DNA of 64,000 nt. It comes from Paenibacillus sp. OVF10 (GTDB lineage Bacteria; Bacillota; Bacilli; Paenibacillales; Paenibacillaceae). A program made the translations under genes and the position numbers. The stretch is from positions 4,154,001-4,218,000 of the forward strand of contig CP094668.1 of assembly GCA_022836915.1 (NCBI GenBank), read 5' to 3'. Below the pieces are notes generated by a model that did not search any database, had not been told where the DNA came from, and saw only the letters and a list, made by a program, of their open reading frames with translations. Below are positions 48,821 to 58,778 of the stretch, piece after piece; positions within the stretch are counted from its first letter, which is position 1, and each line of letters begins with the position of its first letter.

Positions 48821-51800
48821 ATGAGAAGAGGATTGGCATGTATGGTGGCATGGAGTTTAATGGCTACCCTCGTTTATCCAGCAACTGCTGGGGCAGAAAG
48901 TGTACAGGGTCAAGCGGAGGTAGGAAATGTGCAGGCGAAAAGCCTGCACTTCTCTGTTCCCTATACAGACCTGACCGGGCATTGGTCACAATCCGCAGTT
49001 ACACATATGCAGGACTTGAATCTATTGAAAGGTTATACGGACGGCACATTTAAGCCCAATCAGGTCATTAGCCGAGCTGAATTCGTTATGATTCTGGATC
49101 GGGCGTTTGGTTTCACCGGTAATACGGAAACGGCTTCTTTTGCTGATCTGTCTTCAGACGATTGGTACCAGGATGTGATGGTTCGGGCCCATGGTTCGGG
49201 CATTATTGAAGGCACAGACCGTGAACATCTGTCACCGAAACAACCGATTAGCCGGCAAGATGCAGCGGTTATGGTGGATCGAGCTTTTCAACTTTCAGCG
49301 GCTACAGATGAAGATAGTGAACAATTGAAATTTCAGGATGCAGATGATATTTCCAGTTATGCAAAGAAAGCGCTTACCTACCTGGTGAACGAAAATATTC
49401 TAAAAGGCTTCCAAGGTAAATTAAATCCCAAAGCCCCGATTACACGAGCGGAGACAGCAGCGTTACTGTCGGCGATGATTGCCGATGTGAAAAACGCTCC
49501 TGGTGTATACGAGTCCCGGGTGGATGGCAACTTCATTGTTAACTCGACAGATGTCACGCTGAAAAATACCGTTATCAACGGAAATCTGCTGCTGGCAGAA
49601 GGCATTGGCGAGGGGACTGTTGTTCTTCAGGGCGTAACGGTTACAGGAAGTGTCATTATTAAAGGCGGGGGCAGTCATTCCATCGACATTAGCAACTCCA
49701 AGCTGAATCGAGTAGTCGTTGACAAACGTGGGGAACCCGTCAGAGTTGCCATCACAGAAGAAAGTAACATTCAGGAGATACATGTAAAGCAGAAATCCAT
49801 TCTGGAGATCTCTTCAAACAGCCTGATTGATTCCATGAATATCCATGCAGAAGCGGGTCAGACTCGAATGGATACCAAAGGTACAATCCAAAAATTAAGT
49901 GTAGATGCCGATGATGTTGTGATCAACGGAGAGAAAGTAAAACAAGGGTTGCGCACATCCATGTTGGGTGGAGCCCAACAACCTGTTTCATCGCAGCCTG
50001 GCGGTTCAACAAATGTGACAAGCACACCCACACCATCTTCTCCAGACGGGCAATCACCGTCTACACCATCAACACCAAGCAATCCTGCGGGCGAAAAACC
50101 AGTTCCTGCAACAACGATTCCGCATGATCAATGGGAGCTGGTCTGGAATGATGAGTTTAACGGGCCTTCGATTGATTCTTCCAAATGGACCGTGCAGGAT
50201 ACAGGACTCGTTTATAACAATGAAATGCAATATTACAGCCCGGACAACACTCGGATTACGAAAGATCAGAATCGAAGCGTGTTGCAGATTGAAGCAAAAA
50301 GGGTCCGAAAAATGGTAAGGATTACAGCTCTGGCAAACTGATCTCCATGGGAAAGGGCGACTGGACCTACGGTAAAGTCGTTGTACGTGCGAAGCTTCCT
50401 ATTGAAAAAGGCATGTGGCCTGCCATATGGATGATGCCAACAGATGAAGCACATTATGGCGGATGGCCTGCCTCTGGAGAAATCGATATTATGGAGCTAA
50501 TTGGTGGCAAAGAGAGTAATAACAAGGTATATAGCACATTACATTATGACAGTGTGAAGCCTGACGGCTCCCATGGACACGATCAGGGAAGCCTTACTCT
50601 TCCGAAGGAGAAACTTTCGCTGACGATTATCATGATTTCCAAGTGGAATGGTTGCCGGGTATGATTCGCTTCTATGTGGATGGAAAGCTGCATCATGAAG
50701 TGACTAACTGGCAAACGAAGGCCGCGGGCCAACCCGAGTATTATACGTTCCCTGCACCATTTGATCGTCCATTCTATCTGATTCTGAATCTGGCAGTTGG
50801 CGGAGACTGGCCGGGCTCACCTGAGAGCGATTTCACTTCTGAAAAGATGAATGTTGATTTTGTGCGTGTGTACTCTTATAAAAATCTCAACACATGGCCT
50901 GATGTAACAACAAACCCCATCGAGCCCACACAACAGCGTGAACCACAAACCGATGGCAATCAAATCTACAATGATCGTTTTACGGAAGGGTCTGAAGAAA
51001 ATGGAGTACCTCAGCAGTGGAAATTCATTACAAATGCTGATGGAGCTGGCAGTGTCAAAGTTGTAACGGATGAGCAGAAAGGGAAAGCAGCAGAAGTTAC
51101 CATTGATGCATCGGGTACTGAAAACTACTCGGTTCAACTGACTCAGATGCCGATGTACATCAAGAAAAACAAAAAGTACAAGATACAATTTGATGCGAAA
51201 GCATCTGCTAACCGTACAATCATGTCCAAACTGAACCAATTTGAAAAAAGTTGGACCAATTATTCGGGTGATAACACCTTTGCACTCACGCCAGATTGGC
51301 AATCCTATGACTATACCTTCAATATGCGGGATGGATCGGATAACAATGCCAGATTCGAATTTAATCTGGGGCTGGATGATACAACCGTTTGGTTTGCCAA
51401 TGTCAGGCTGATCGAGGTGGGTGAGGCTGATCCGATAACGGTTGAACGCAACGCGTTACCTGATGGCAACTTCATTTACAATGGAACGTTTGATCAAGGT
51501 AAAGAACGTCTGGGATTCTGGTCAAGCAGCATTCAAGAAGGTGCAAAGGCTCAGATCAGCGTAAACAACTTTTTGAAATTCCCAATTATGGAACGCCAAC
51601 TCGTTGTTGATGTTACTCAAACGAATGGTGAGCCACAGCAGGTGTCTGTGAACCAGCCGGAGTTGAAGCTGGAAGCGAATACAACGTACGGCTTCTCCAT
51701 AGAAGCCAAGGCAGATACTCCGCGAAGTATGGATATTGATCTGGTCAGCAGCAATGGACATTCCGTGCAGATTCATCAGGGGAAAACCTTTCCTTGGGCC

Positions 51801-53274
51801 AAGAAATGAAGACATATACTGGAGAGATTGTTATTGGAGATGGGACCTCCATAGCCCAGTCCGAGCTACAACTGTTATTCGGCAGTTCAGAAGGTAAGGT
51901 ATATGTAGACAATGTTCGACTGACAAAACGCGGAAAACCTCTTTCGGTGAATGGCTACGCACATGTCCCTGCAACCGAAGCCTGGGAGATGCAGGGCTTA
52001 CAACTGGAGGACTCCGCAGAAGGCGGAAAACATGTCAGTTACATGGATCAGGGAGATCTGCTGCAATATAAAATCGATGTAGCCCAAGAGGGAGAATATG
52101 TTCTGTCTGCCCGAATGGCTAGTGGGAAAAGTGATTCCGAGGTACGGTTCAGTATTCAGGATGAACAAGGGACAATCGTTGCTCAATCCGAACTGAGTCT
52201 GGGAGACACGGGGGATGGCAAACATACAAAACCGTGTATTTCCCAGGGGTCAACTTGGCAGCAGGCAAATCCTATTATGTGAATTTTGAAGGAGCAGATT
52301 ATAATACACGCTGGGTGGATATTTCACGAAACAAAGTTCAGAACAGCCAGCTTGCAACGGATCTGAATCATTGGGAGCTGATTCCTGATCATCTGACAGC
52401 TTCACATGACGAGGGCGAAGGATTAACGATCAACTTGCCAGGTACAAGTGAACATTGGTGGGATGCTTTGTTGCAACAAGGTCAGATCAAACTGGATGCA
52501 AATAAATCATACCGACTTACCTTCGAGGCATCTGCTTCAAGTCCTAAATCCATGCAAGCGGTTCTTTCTCAGAATGCAGGGGATTTTGTGAAGTATTTGG
52601 AAGAAGAAGTGAAATTAAGCACAGATCCACAGTCGTATAGTTATACAATCACCATGGGGGATACCTCGGATTCGGCAGCCGTACTTGCATTCGGACTAGG
52701 ATATCCACTATCTACAGGTGAACACGCGATTAACATCCATAACATTCAGTTATATGAAGTTAATCCGAATGCAGATCAAGGAGGGCAACCAGCTCATGTT
52801 AATCTTATTTCCAATGGAGACTTCTCCAAAGGTAAAGACAGCTGGTTTACCTACGCGGATGGCAATGCGGCTCATCTTGAGATGCAAGTTAGCAATCAAC
52901 AGCTTCAAGCAAAGATTGGTCATGCAGGACAGCATCCATGGGATCGTCAAGTCATCAATGAAGGATTTGGCATACAGCAAGGTTTTAAATATAAATTAAC
53001 GTTTAAAGCCAAAGCGGAGAAGTCCAGGAAATTGGGTTTGGGGATTGGATGGGTCGATGCAGCTGCCAACTATGAATGGCATGGTTTCTTTGGGGCACGA
53101 GTTGATTTGACTCCAGAAGAACAGGAGTTCACGTTTACATTTGATGCAACAGAAGACAGCTATGCGAATACTCGAATTTCATTTGATCTGGGTAACATTG
53201 ATGGTGCGCAAGATGGCAACACAACCGTCTCATTATCCGAGGTCAGCTTGATTAATCTGGGTCCTGTCAATTAG
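48821..53274 (+). CDS. Cell-wall-anchored multimodular GH16 laminarinase with SLH, beta-helix-like and CBM modules (four frameshifts)
   Basis: A surface enzyme of about 1485 residues. It has a signal peptide (1-26), three SLH repeats (about 45-220), a right-handed beta-helix-like stretch (about 225-375, DVTLKNTVINGNLLL), a Pro/Ser/Thr linker (about 385-435), a GH16 catalytic domain (about 440-700, with WNDEFNG, the active-site motif GEIDIMELIG and AVGGDWPGSP) and a C-terminal series of about four CBM4/9-like modules (such as NGTFDQGKERLGFW and NGDFSKGKDSWFTY). GEIDIME is typical of endo-beta-1,3-glucanases rather than lichenases. Single bases are missing at five A (50296-50300), GG (50607-50608), TTT (51791-51793) and five G (52210-52214). 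With four bases added the length is a whole number of codons. The product would cut laminarin-type glucan at the cell surface for import by the adjacent transporter. Confidence 0.9.
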
Positions 53275-53309
53275 CTTCTAGTCTCTATATCTCTAGCTTC
53301 TAAATAATG

Positions 53310-53347
53310 AAGAATCCGATTCCAGTATGTTGGAATCGGATTCTTTT
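53310..53347. terminator. Terminator of the beta-glucan operon
   Basis: AAGAATCCGATTCCA pairs perfectly with TGGAATCGGATTCTT around a six-base loop and is followed by TT. It separates the GH16 gene from the convergent aldo/keto reductase gene. Confidence 0.95.
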
Positions 53348-53408
53348 ACAATCTTTCCGTGAAGAGAAAGGCTAGCCTTCAAGATTTTTATGAAGATACA
53401 GATTGGAA

Positions 53409-54260
53409 TTAAATATCCAGCTTGCGATTACTGATCCATTTCACCATTTCAGGATCGTTGTGTGAGAAGAATAGGCTCTGTTTGGTGTCTAGCGCAGTAA
53501 TCGACTCAATATCTGCTTGGCTTAATTCAAAATCAAAAATATTGAAGTTTTCAATAATTCTTTCTTTACGCACCGATTTTGGAATAACAACGACTTCACG
53601 TTGTGTCAACCAACGCAAAACCACTTGAGCAACCGATTTGTTGTACTTTTCACCTATAGATAGCAATACCTCATTTTGGAACAAGTCATTTTTCCCTTCA
53701 GCAAATGGTGCCCAAGACTCGATCTGAACATTATTTTCTTTCATGAATTGTCCAGTTAAGATCTGCTGGTTGAAGGGATGTGTTTCGACCTGGTTTACAG
53801 CAGGGGTTACTTCGTTTTGCAGAATCAAATCCATCAGACGATCCGGCTGGAAGTTACTCACTCCGATTGCACGTACTTTTCCTTCACGATACAACTCCTC
53901 CATTGCACGCCAAGAACCATGTACATCTCCAAAAGGTTGATGAATTAAATATAAATCCAAGCAGTCCAATTGCAATCGTTCCAAAGATTTTTCAAATGCT
54001 TGTTTGGTACGTTCATAACCCGTATCCTGAACCCAAAGTTTTGTCGTGACAAATATTTCTTCTCTGGCCACGGCACTGCGTTTAATCGCTCTGCCTACAG
54101 CTTCCTCGTTTAGATAAGAGGCAGCTGTATCAATGAGACGATACCCAGCCGATATGGCATCCATAACACTTTGTTCACATTCGTTTGCATCTGCAATCTG
54201 AAACACACCAAAGCCGAGAATAGGCATCTCAACACCATTATTTAAAATTACTTTGTTCAT
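53409..54260 (-). CDS. Aldo/keto reductase
   Basis: A 283-residue NADPH-dependent oxidoreductase of the AKR5-like bacterial group, intact. The catalytic tetrad is visible: Asp in RLIDTAASY, Tyr in SYLNEEAVG, Lys in FVTTKLWV and His in LYLIHQPFG. The cofactor-binding end has VVIPKSVRKERIIENFNIFDF. GGAGG precedes the ATG. Such enzymes reduce aldehydes, ketones and 2,5-diketogluconate-like compounds; the substrate is not predictable. The gene is monocistronic. Confidence 0.94.
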   Translation of the reverse strand: MNKVILNNGVEMPILGFGVFQIADANECEQSVMDAISAGYRLIDTAASYLNEEAVGRAIKRSAVAREEIFVTTKLWVQDTGYERTKQAFEKSLERLQLDCLDLYLIHQPFGDVHGSWRAMEELYREGKVRAIGVSNFQPDRLMDLILQNEVTPAVNQVETHPFNQQILTGQFMKENNVQIESWAPFAEGKNDLFQNEVLLSIGEKYNKSVAQVVLRWLTQREVVVIPKSVRKERIIENFNIFDFELSQADIESITALDTKQSLFFSHNDPEMVKWISNRKLDI

Positions 54261-54441
54261 ATATTAACCTCCAGTTGTGGCATGTCTATATTATTGCATT
54301 CCTGCTCTAAAAACCGATATCTAATTTGTCTTATATGCTTGCCTAATTCTCTTATTAGCTATGCATGCAGAATAAAGTTGTCCAGGAATGACATCATAAA
54401 GAAGTAGTATACATCTCAGTTTCCAGAGGAGGATATCTTGT

Positions 54442-54570
54442 ATGGCTGACCAGAAGAAACGAAAAGAAGCTGCCTGGAAGTCACGAAAGCAAGAACAGCA
54501 TTCCCATGGCAAAATCAAATCGCTTAAAGAATTATCCAGCGAATATGAAGAGAAACCTACTACGAATTAA
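54442..54570 (+). CDS. Small highly charged protein of 42 residues
   Basis: A short gene behind AGAGGAGG, starting MADQKKRKEAAW and ending YEEKPTTN. It is rich in Lys, Glu and Gln, has no hydrophobic segment and is probably cytoplasmic and mostly helical or disordered. A terminator follows four bases after the stop, which supports a real transcription unit. No family is recognised. Confidence 0.55.
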   Translation: MADQKKRKEAAWKSRKQEQHSHGKIKSLKELSSEYEEKPTTN

Positions 54571-54573
54571 GCA

Positions 54574-54610
54574 AAAGACTGTCAGTGAACATTGCTGGCA
54601 GTCTTTCTTT
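54574..54610 (+). terminator. Terminator of the small-protein gene
   Basis: AAAGACTGTCAG pairs with CTGGCAGTCTTT (one G-T pair) and is followed by a T-rich tail. Confidence 0.88.
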
Positions 54611-54719
54611 ATATGTGCAGACATTGAGCCTTACGTATATACATTATTCTAAAAACGAATGAACGTAAGATATAATGTCTGTATAGTTCGTAAATAACTG
54701 TGAACAAATCGTTAATTCA

Positions 54720-54748
54720 TTGACATTGCATGTAATTTTAATTAGAAT
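54720..54748 (+). promoter_or_regulatory. Sigma A promoter of the NCS2 permease leader
   Basis: TTGACA (54720-54725), a 17-base spacer and TAGAAT (54743-54748) form a near-consensus promoter. Transcription would begin near 54755 and give a leader of about 178 nucleotides before the permease start codon. Confidence 0.8.
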
Positions 54749-54754
54749 ACGAAA

Positions 54755-54932
54755 TGGACTTCAGGTTGAAAACAGATATGAGTATCTTTATGTTTAGTTT
54801 AGAGCTTAGCTGTTGAATCTTTAAATCCTAACAACGAATATAGGAGCGACAATATTACAATCCTATATGAAGATTAGGATTTTTTGTTTTTAGCTTTGGA
54901 GTATAATTTGAAAGTTGGAGGCTGGCTTTACC
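54755..54932 (+). promoter_or_regulatory. Attenuator-like leader of the NCS2 permease, riboswitch candidate
   Basis: Four short segments can pair in two exclusive ways. Segment A (AAATCCTA, 54823-54830) pairs with B (TAGGA in 54838-54845), while C (AATCCTA, 54859-54865) pairs with D (TAGGATT, 54875-54881) and is followed by TTTTTGTTTTT, forming a terminator. Alternatively B, as ATATAGGA, pairs with C, as TCCTATAT, by eight perfect pairs, which destroys the terminator. Upstream sequence (54755-54820) could be a ligand-binding domain. It does not match the purine riboswitch core that I know. A TATAAT at 54902-54907 could be a second promoter. Confidence 0.6.
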
Positions 54933-56231
54933 ATGGACAAATGGTTCAAACTTAAAGAACGAGGCACGAGCATCCCCACAGAAATTATCGCAGGGGTTAC
55001 AACATTTTTCACAATGGTATACATAGTTATCGTAAACCCAGGAATACTCAGCAGCACAGGCATGGACTTTAACGGAGTATTCATAGCAACGGTACTGGCA
55101 AGTATTGTGGGAACTCTGATTATGGGAATATGGTCCAATTATCCAATCGTCATTGCGCCGGGTATGGGCCTGAATGCATTCTTTGCCTATAGCGTAGTTG
55201 CCGGATATGGCGTGTCTTGGCAGGTTGCACTGGGAGCCGTATTTATAGCTGGGATTTTGTTTATTATTTTATCACTGACTTCATTCCGTTACATGTTGCT
55301 AGATGCAATTCCTGCTAGCTTAAAACATGCCATAACCGCAGGGATCGGATTGTTTATCACAACGGTAGGTTTGCAAAATGCCGGGATTATTGCCGATTCA
55401 GAATCGAATTTGATTACGATCGGAAACTTGGCTGAGCCAATGGCTTATCTGACCATTATCGGATTGATTATTACTGTTGTGCTGATGGCTTACAATGTGA
55501 AAGGTTACCTGTTCATCGGAATGGTGGTAACAGCGATACTTGCCTGGATCATGGGACTATTTCAAATGCCGGAATCGATTGTATCCATGCCGCAAGGCCT
55601 TACTTCAACGGCTTTGCAACTGGATCTGGCAGGTGTATTCTCGAATGGTTTGTATACGATCATATTTACGTTCCTGCTGATTACACTATTTGATACGACA
55701 GGCACGATGCTCGGTGTTGCTGAACAAGCAGGATTGCTTAAGGATGGTAAATTTCCACGCTCGCGTGGCGCATTATTGGCAGATGCTGTAGGAACAACCA
55801 GTGGTGCTTTGCTGGGAACAAGCCCAACATCGGCTTACATCGAATCCAGCACAGGGGTAGCTGCAGGAGGACGAACGGGACTGACCGCGGTAACGGTAAG
55901 TGTGCTGCTTGCGCTGACCTTGTTCTTCACACCGATCGTAAGTGTAATATCAAGCATTCCGGCGATCACTTCTCCGGCACTGATCATTGTTGGATACTTT
56001 ATGATTAACGTTATCAGCAAAATCAAATGGGATGATCTCGAAGAAGCATTTCCTGCCTTCCTGATTATCATCCTTACTCCATTGACGCATAGTATCGCGA
56101 CAGGCATCGGCGTAGGTTTCATCTTTTATCCGGTACTTAAGCTGCTTCGTGGAAAAGGTAAAGATGTTCATCCAATCTTCTACATTTTTGCGGTATTGTT
56201 CTTCATTCAGCTTGTGTTCCTGGACCACTAA
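54933..56231 (+). CDS. NCS2-family purine (guanine/hypoxanthine-type) permease
   Basis: A 432-residue membrane transporter of the AzgA/PbuG branch, intact. About 12 to 14 membrane segments are visible, with the family motifs APGMGLNAFFAYSVV near residue 80 and TSPTSAYIESSTGVAAGGRTG near residue 300, which line the substrate site. Members import guanine, hypoxanthine or adenine with protons. The ATG at 54933 is preferred; GGAGG is 11 bases upstream, and a TTG at 54915 would overlap that site. The attenuator-like leader suggests control by a purine-related metabolite. Confidence 0.92.
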   Translation: MDKWFKLKERGTSIPTEIIAGVTTFFTMVYIVIVNPGILSSTGMDFNGVFIATVLASIVGTLIMGIWSNYPIVIAPGMGLNAFFAYSVVAGYGVSWQVALGAVFIAGILFIILSLTSFRYMLLDAIPASLKHAITAGIGLFITTVGLQNAGIIADSESNLITIGNLAEPMAYLTIIGLIITVVLMAYNVKGYLFIGMVVTAILAWIMGLFQMPESIVSMPQGLTSTALQLDLAGVFSNGLYTIIFTFLLITLFDTTGTMLGVAEQAGLLKDGKFPRSRGALLADAVGTTSGALLGTSPTSAYIESSTGVAAGGRTGLTAVTVSVLLALTLFFTPIVSVISSIPAITSPALIIVGYFMINVISKIKWDDLEEAFPAFLIIILTPLTHSIATGIGVGFIFYPVLKLLRGKGKDVHPIFYIFAVLFFIQLVFLDH

Positions 56232-56247
56232 GAAACTGTCTTATCCT

Positions 56248-56335
56248 AAGGAGAACTGCTTGTGTAATGGCAGTTCTCCTTTTTGTATCAAAAACCGCTA
56301 TGAAAGGAGCAGTTGCCGAGTGGCAGCTGCTTTAT
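56248..56335 (+). terminator. Tandem hairpins after the NCS2 permease gene
   Basis: The first hairpin pairs AAGGAGAACTGC (56248-56259) with GCAGTTCTCCTT (56270-56281) and has a T run. The second pairs AGCAGTTGCC (56308-56317) with GGCAGCTGCT (56322-56331) and a weaker T-rich tail. The first is a clear terminator; the second may be a backup or lie in the sigma factor leader. Confidence 0.85.
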
Positions 56336-56448
56336 TTCCGTTAAACAGATGATTATTGTAATCAAAGTACAACTACTCAAAGAAAAAGTGAATAAATTCC
56401 GACTCTGCTTTGTCTATATTATATCCCAACAAGAAAGGAGTGCCGGAA

Positions 56449-56952
56449 GTGACCGAGCATGAACTATTCCATACGTACAACAAAGACGTATATCGCACAT
56501 GTCTGTATATGCTCAAAAACGTGCAGGATGCAGAAGATGTATGCCATGATGTTTTTGTTGTCGTGTTCCGCCAAGACTGGAGAAATGTGTCACATCTAAG
56601 GACTTGGATCATGCGTATTGCCATGAATCAATGTCTGAATATTATTAGAAGAAACAAAGTTAAGGGCGAGAAGCAAAACAAAATGCAGTTACTGCATAAA
56701 CAAGATGTGTTATCTAATGATCCGGTTGACACTACTGTTATGGCTAAGCTTTCCTTTGCTGAACTCGAGCAGCAGCTCCAGAAATTGCCGGACAAGCTTC
56801 TCAGTGTCGTGACTCTCCGATATATTGGTGATCTTTCCGTAGCTGAAATTGCAGAGACTTTAAACATTCGACAAGCGACAGTTCGAACGAGATTATACAA
56901 AGCTCTAAAGCTAATGCGAAAAAAATTGAATTCTACGAAAAAGTTAACATGA
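56449..56952 (+). CDS. ECF-type RNA polymerase sigma factor
   Basis: A 167-residue extracytoplasmic-function sigma factor, intact. Region 2 (about 5-70) has the YRTCLYMLKNVQDAEDVCHDVF core and region 4 (about 100-160) has LPDKLLSVVTLRYIGDLSVA followed by the helix-turn-helix IAETLNIRQATVRTRLYKAL. The GTG at 56449 is chosen because AAAGGAG lies eight bases upstream, though the frame is open to 56410. A DUF4179 membrane protein gene follows after 15 bases, the usual arrangement for a sigma factor with its anti-sigma partner. Confidence 0.93.
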   Translation: MTEHELFHTYNKDVYRTCLYMLKNVQDAEDVCHDVFVVVFRQDWRNVSHLRTWIMRIAMNQCLNIIRRNKVKGEKQNKMQLLHKQDVLSNDPVDTTVMAKLSFAELEQQLQKLPDKLLSVVTLRYIGDLSVAEIAETLNIRQATVRTRLYKALKLMRKKLNSTKKLT

Positions 56953-56967
56953 GAGGAGATAACACTT

Positions 56968-58614
56968 ATGAAGTCAGTAGAATACAAGGTTAAGAATCAT
57001 TTGATACACTCAGAACAGGTGGAGTATCCAGACTTTGAAAAGATGTTTAATAGCATTCAAACGGGAGAATTGCGAGTAGTTAATGATGTTCATAACAGAC
57101 CCCAAAGGCAGAAAACGAAGGCAGCTATTGTCCTGGGTATTTCCTTAGCCGTCATGGCCACTCCTGTATATGCAGCCTTACAATATGATTGGAGCGATGT
57201 CTTGTCCAATAAATCAGGGATTGAGTCGGCCCTTAAAGCTGGTTATGGCCAGCTCATTGAACAAAGCGTAACAGCCCACGGAGTTACATTAACGGTGCAT
57301 AATGCATTTGTGGATGACAACCGGACCGTGTTACTGTACACAATTAAGCCAGAATTGGAAACTGAGAAACAAGAAATCAGATATAATCAAATGCTCTTAA
57401 AAGACAGTAATGGGCAACCTATTGAAGGGCACTATTATCAGAAATGGAATGCTGAACAAGGCGTTTATCAGGGGTATTTTGAGACAGACTGGGTTATGCA
57501 AGAGAAACAATCAGATCTTCAGTTCTCCATTTCTGATGTTCTTTACTTAGAAGACCTTGAGCAAGAGATTCGTCTTGATCCTAAAGATTCAAGTACGCAG
57601 CAGTTTAATATACAAAAGAATGGGATCGACAAAATAGAAGTACAGTCCTTCAAATATGCTAAAGGCGAAATCATGATTAATTCTGAGGTTACCTTCTCTG
57701 ATTCAGAGGTGAAGGAACAATCTTGGGCTGGAATCAGAGCTTATGATACTCAACAAGAGGTTATTAAAGAAACGGAGAATCCTGAGTATGGCATGGAGGG
57801 AGTATCCGGTGACTATTTCAGCAGACAAATGTATAACGAGCAGCAGTTCAAAGAAGGGGATCGCTTCACCTTCACATACACTCATGAAAAACAACGGACA
57901 GAAGGCACATGGAACCTGAATCTACTCTTATCTCGTCAAGAAATGGATACGGGTACCTTTAAGAAAGAACTGAATATCCCATTACATTCTTTACCTTATG
58001 ACGCAAGCATAAGTGGTATGGTAGTAACACCAACACAAATTCGCTTAACGATCGATCATGATGAAGAATATTTCAGATTGCCGTACCGGACTTATCAACT
58101 TCAAGTGGACGGCAAGGTCATGGATGGCTTGATATCGTTTGATGGAAAAATGAATGCAAATCAAACAGAATTGCGCTTTGAACAATCCAATTTTCTCATG
58201 GATATTAAGTCATTAGTAGACAAACCAATGACTTTAATCGCAAAGAAAAGGGTAGATGAACATGCAGGTAGTCGTGCATCCATTCATCTAACTGATATAT
58301 CCACTGAACCGAAAACTATTGCGATCGATTACGAAGGGTTTCCTATCATCTGGACCTATTATATCAAGGACGGTAATCTGTACGTAGAGTCAGAAAGCCC
58401 GGATAATACATTTGGAGGAGTTAACCAAACCTACTTCCTTGAAGGAGAAGAAAAACATTACTTAGTACCCCACTTTTTCTCAGAGTTAGGGAACAAACAT
58501 ATGGACGTGTATAAAGATTTTAAGAAATCAGATTTAGAGCTATACGTTTGGAACTATACAACCAGGTCACAGGAGAAGGAACTTCGAGTATCACTTACTG
58601 GTAAATCGTTATAA
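56968..58614 (+). CDS. DUF4179 membrane protein, probable anti-sigma partner
   Basis: A 548-residue protein with a cytoplasmic N-terminus (about 1-46), one membrane segment (about 47-68, AIVLGISLAVMATPVYAAL) and a large extracellular part. Residues 75-190 match the DUF4179 pattern (VTAHGVTLTVHNAFVDDNRT), followed by an all-beta region. Genes of this type are normally paired with ECF sigma factors, and the short cytoplasmic part would hold the sigma factor at the membrane. AGAGGAG precedes the ATG. No zinc-binding HxxxCxxC anti-sigma motif is present, so the inhibition mechanism is inferred from context. Confidence 0.82.
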   Translation: MKSVEYKVKNHLIHSEQVEYPDFEKMFNSIQTGELRVVNDVHNRPQRQKTKAAIVLGISLAVMATPVYAALQYDWSDVLSNKSGIESALKAGYGQLIEQSVTAHGVTLTVHNAFVDDNRTVLLYTIKPELETEKQEIRYNQMLLKDSNGQPIEGHYYQKWNAEQGVYQGYFETDWVMQEKQSDLQFSISDVLYLEDLEQEIRLDPKDSSTQQFNIQKNGIDKIEVQSFKYAKGEIMINSEVTFSDSEVKEQSWAGIRAYDTQQEVIKETENPEYGMEGVSGDYFSRQMYNEQQFKEGDRFTFTYTHEKQRTEGTWNLNLLLSRQEMDTGTFKKELNIPLHSLPYDASISGMVVTPTQIRLTIDHDEEYFRLPYRTYQLQVDGKVMDGLISFDGKMNANQTELRFEQSNFLMDIKSLVDKPMTLIAKKRVDEHAGSRASIHLTDISTEPKTIAIDYEGFPIIWTYYIKDGNLYVESESPDNTFGGVNQTYFLEGEEKHYLVPHFFSELGNKHMDVYKDFKKSDLELYVWNYTTRSQEKELRVSLTGKSL

Positions 58615-58778
58615 AATCATGAAATATGACATGCACAGTAGTCTATGCACCTCAACATAATTTTTGCTTGTTCATACTCCGTTCATATTCCCGTCATGAA
58701 GGGGACATCTTCCATGGTTACACTATATCTATGTCGCAAGAGCGGCTCTGCAGATATAAAGGACAGGAGAAGATTGAT

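Noticed and set aside
2436..53274. Programmed ribosomal frameshifting as explanation of the many frame changes
   Set aside because: The sites differ in base and length, lack common slippery heptamers with stimulatory structures, occur in unrelated families and are all net losses.
48782..53274. Five separate small genes in the GH16 region
   Set aside because: The pieces join exactly into one multimodular protein when four single bases are restored, and the internal pieces lack ribosome sites and signal peptides.
54661..54890. Classical purine riboswitch before the NCS2 permease
   Set aside because: The conserved three-way junction sequences of that class could not be found; only the attenuator pairings are supported.
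56305..56335. The second hairpin after the NCS2 gene as part of a small RNA or repeat element
   Set aside because: There is no promoter directly upstream and no further copies; a tandem terminator is simpler.
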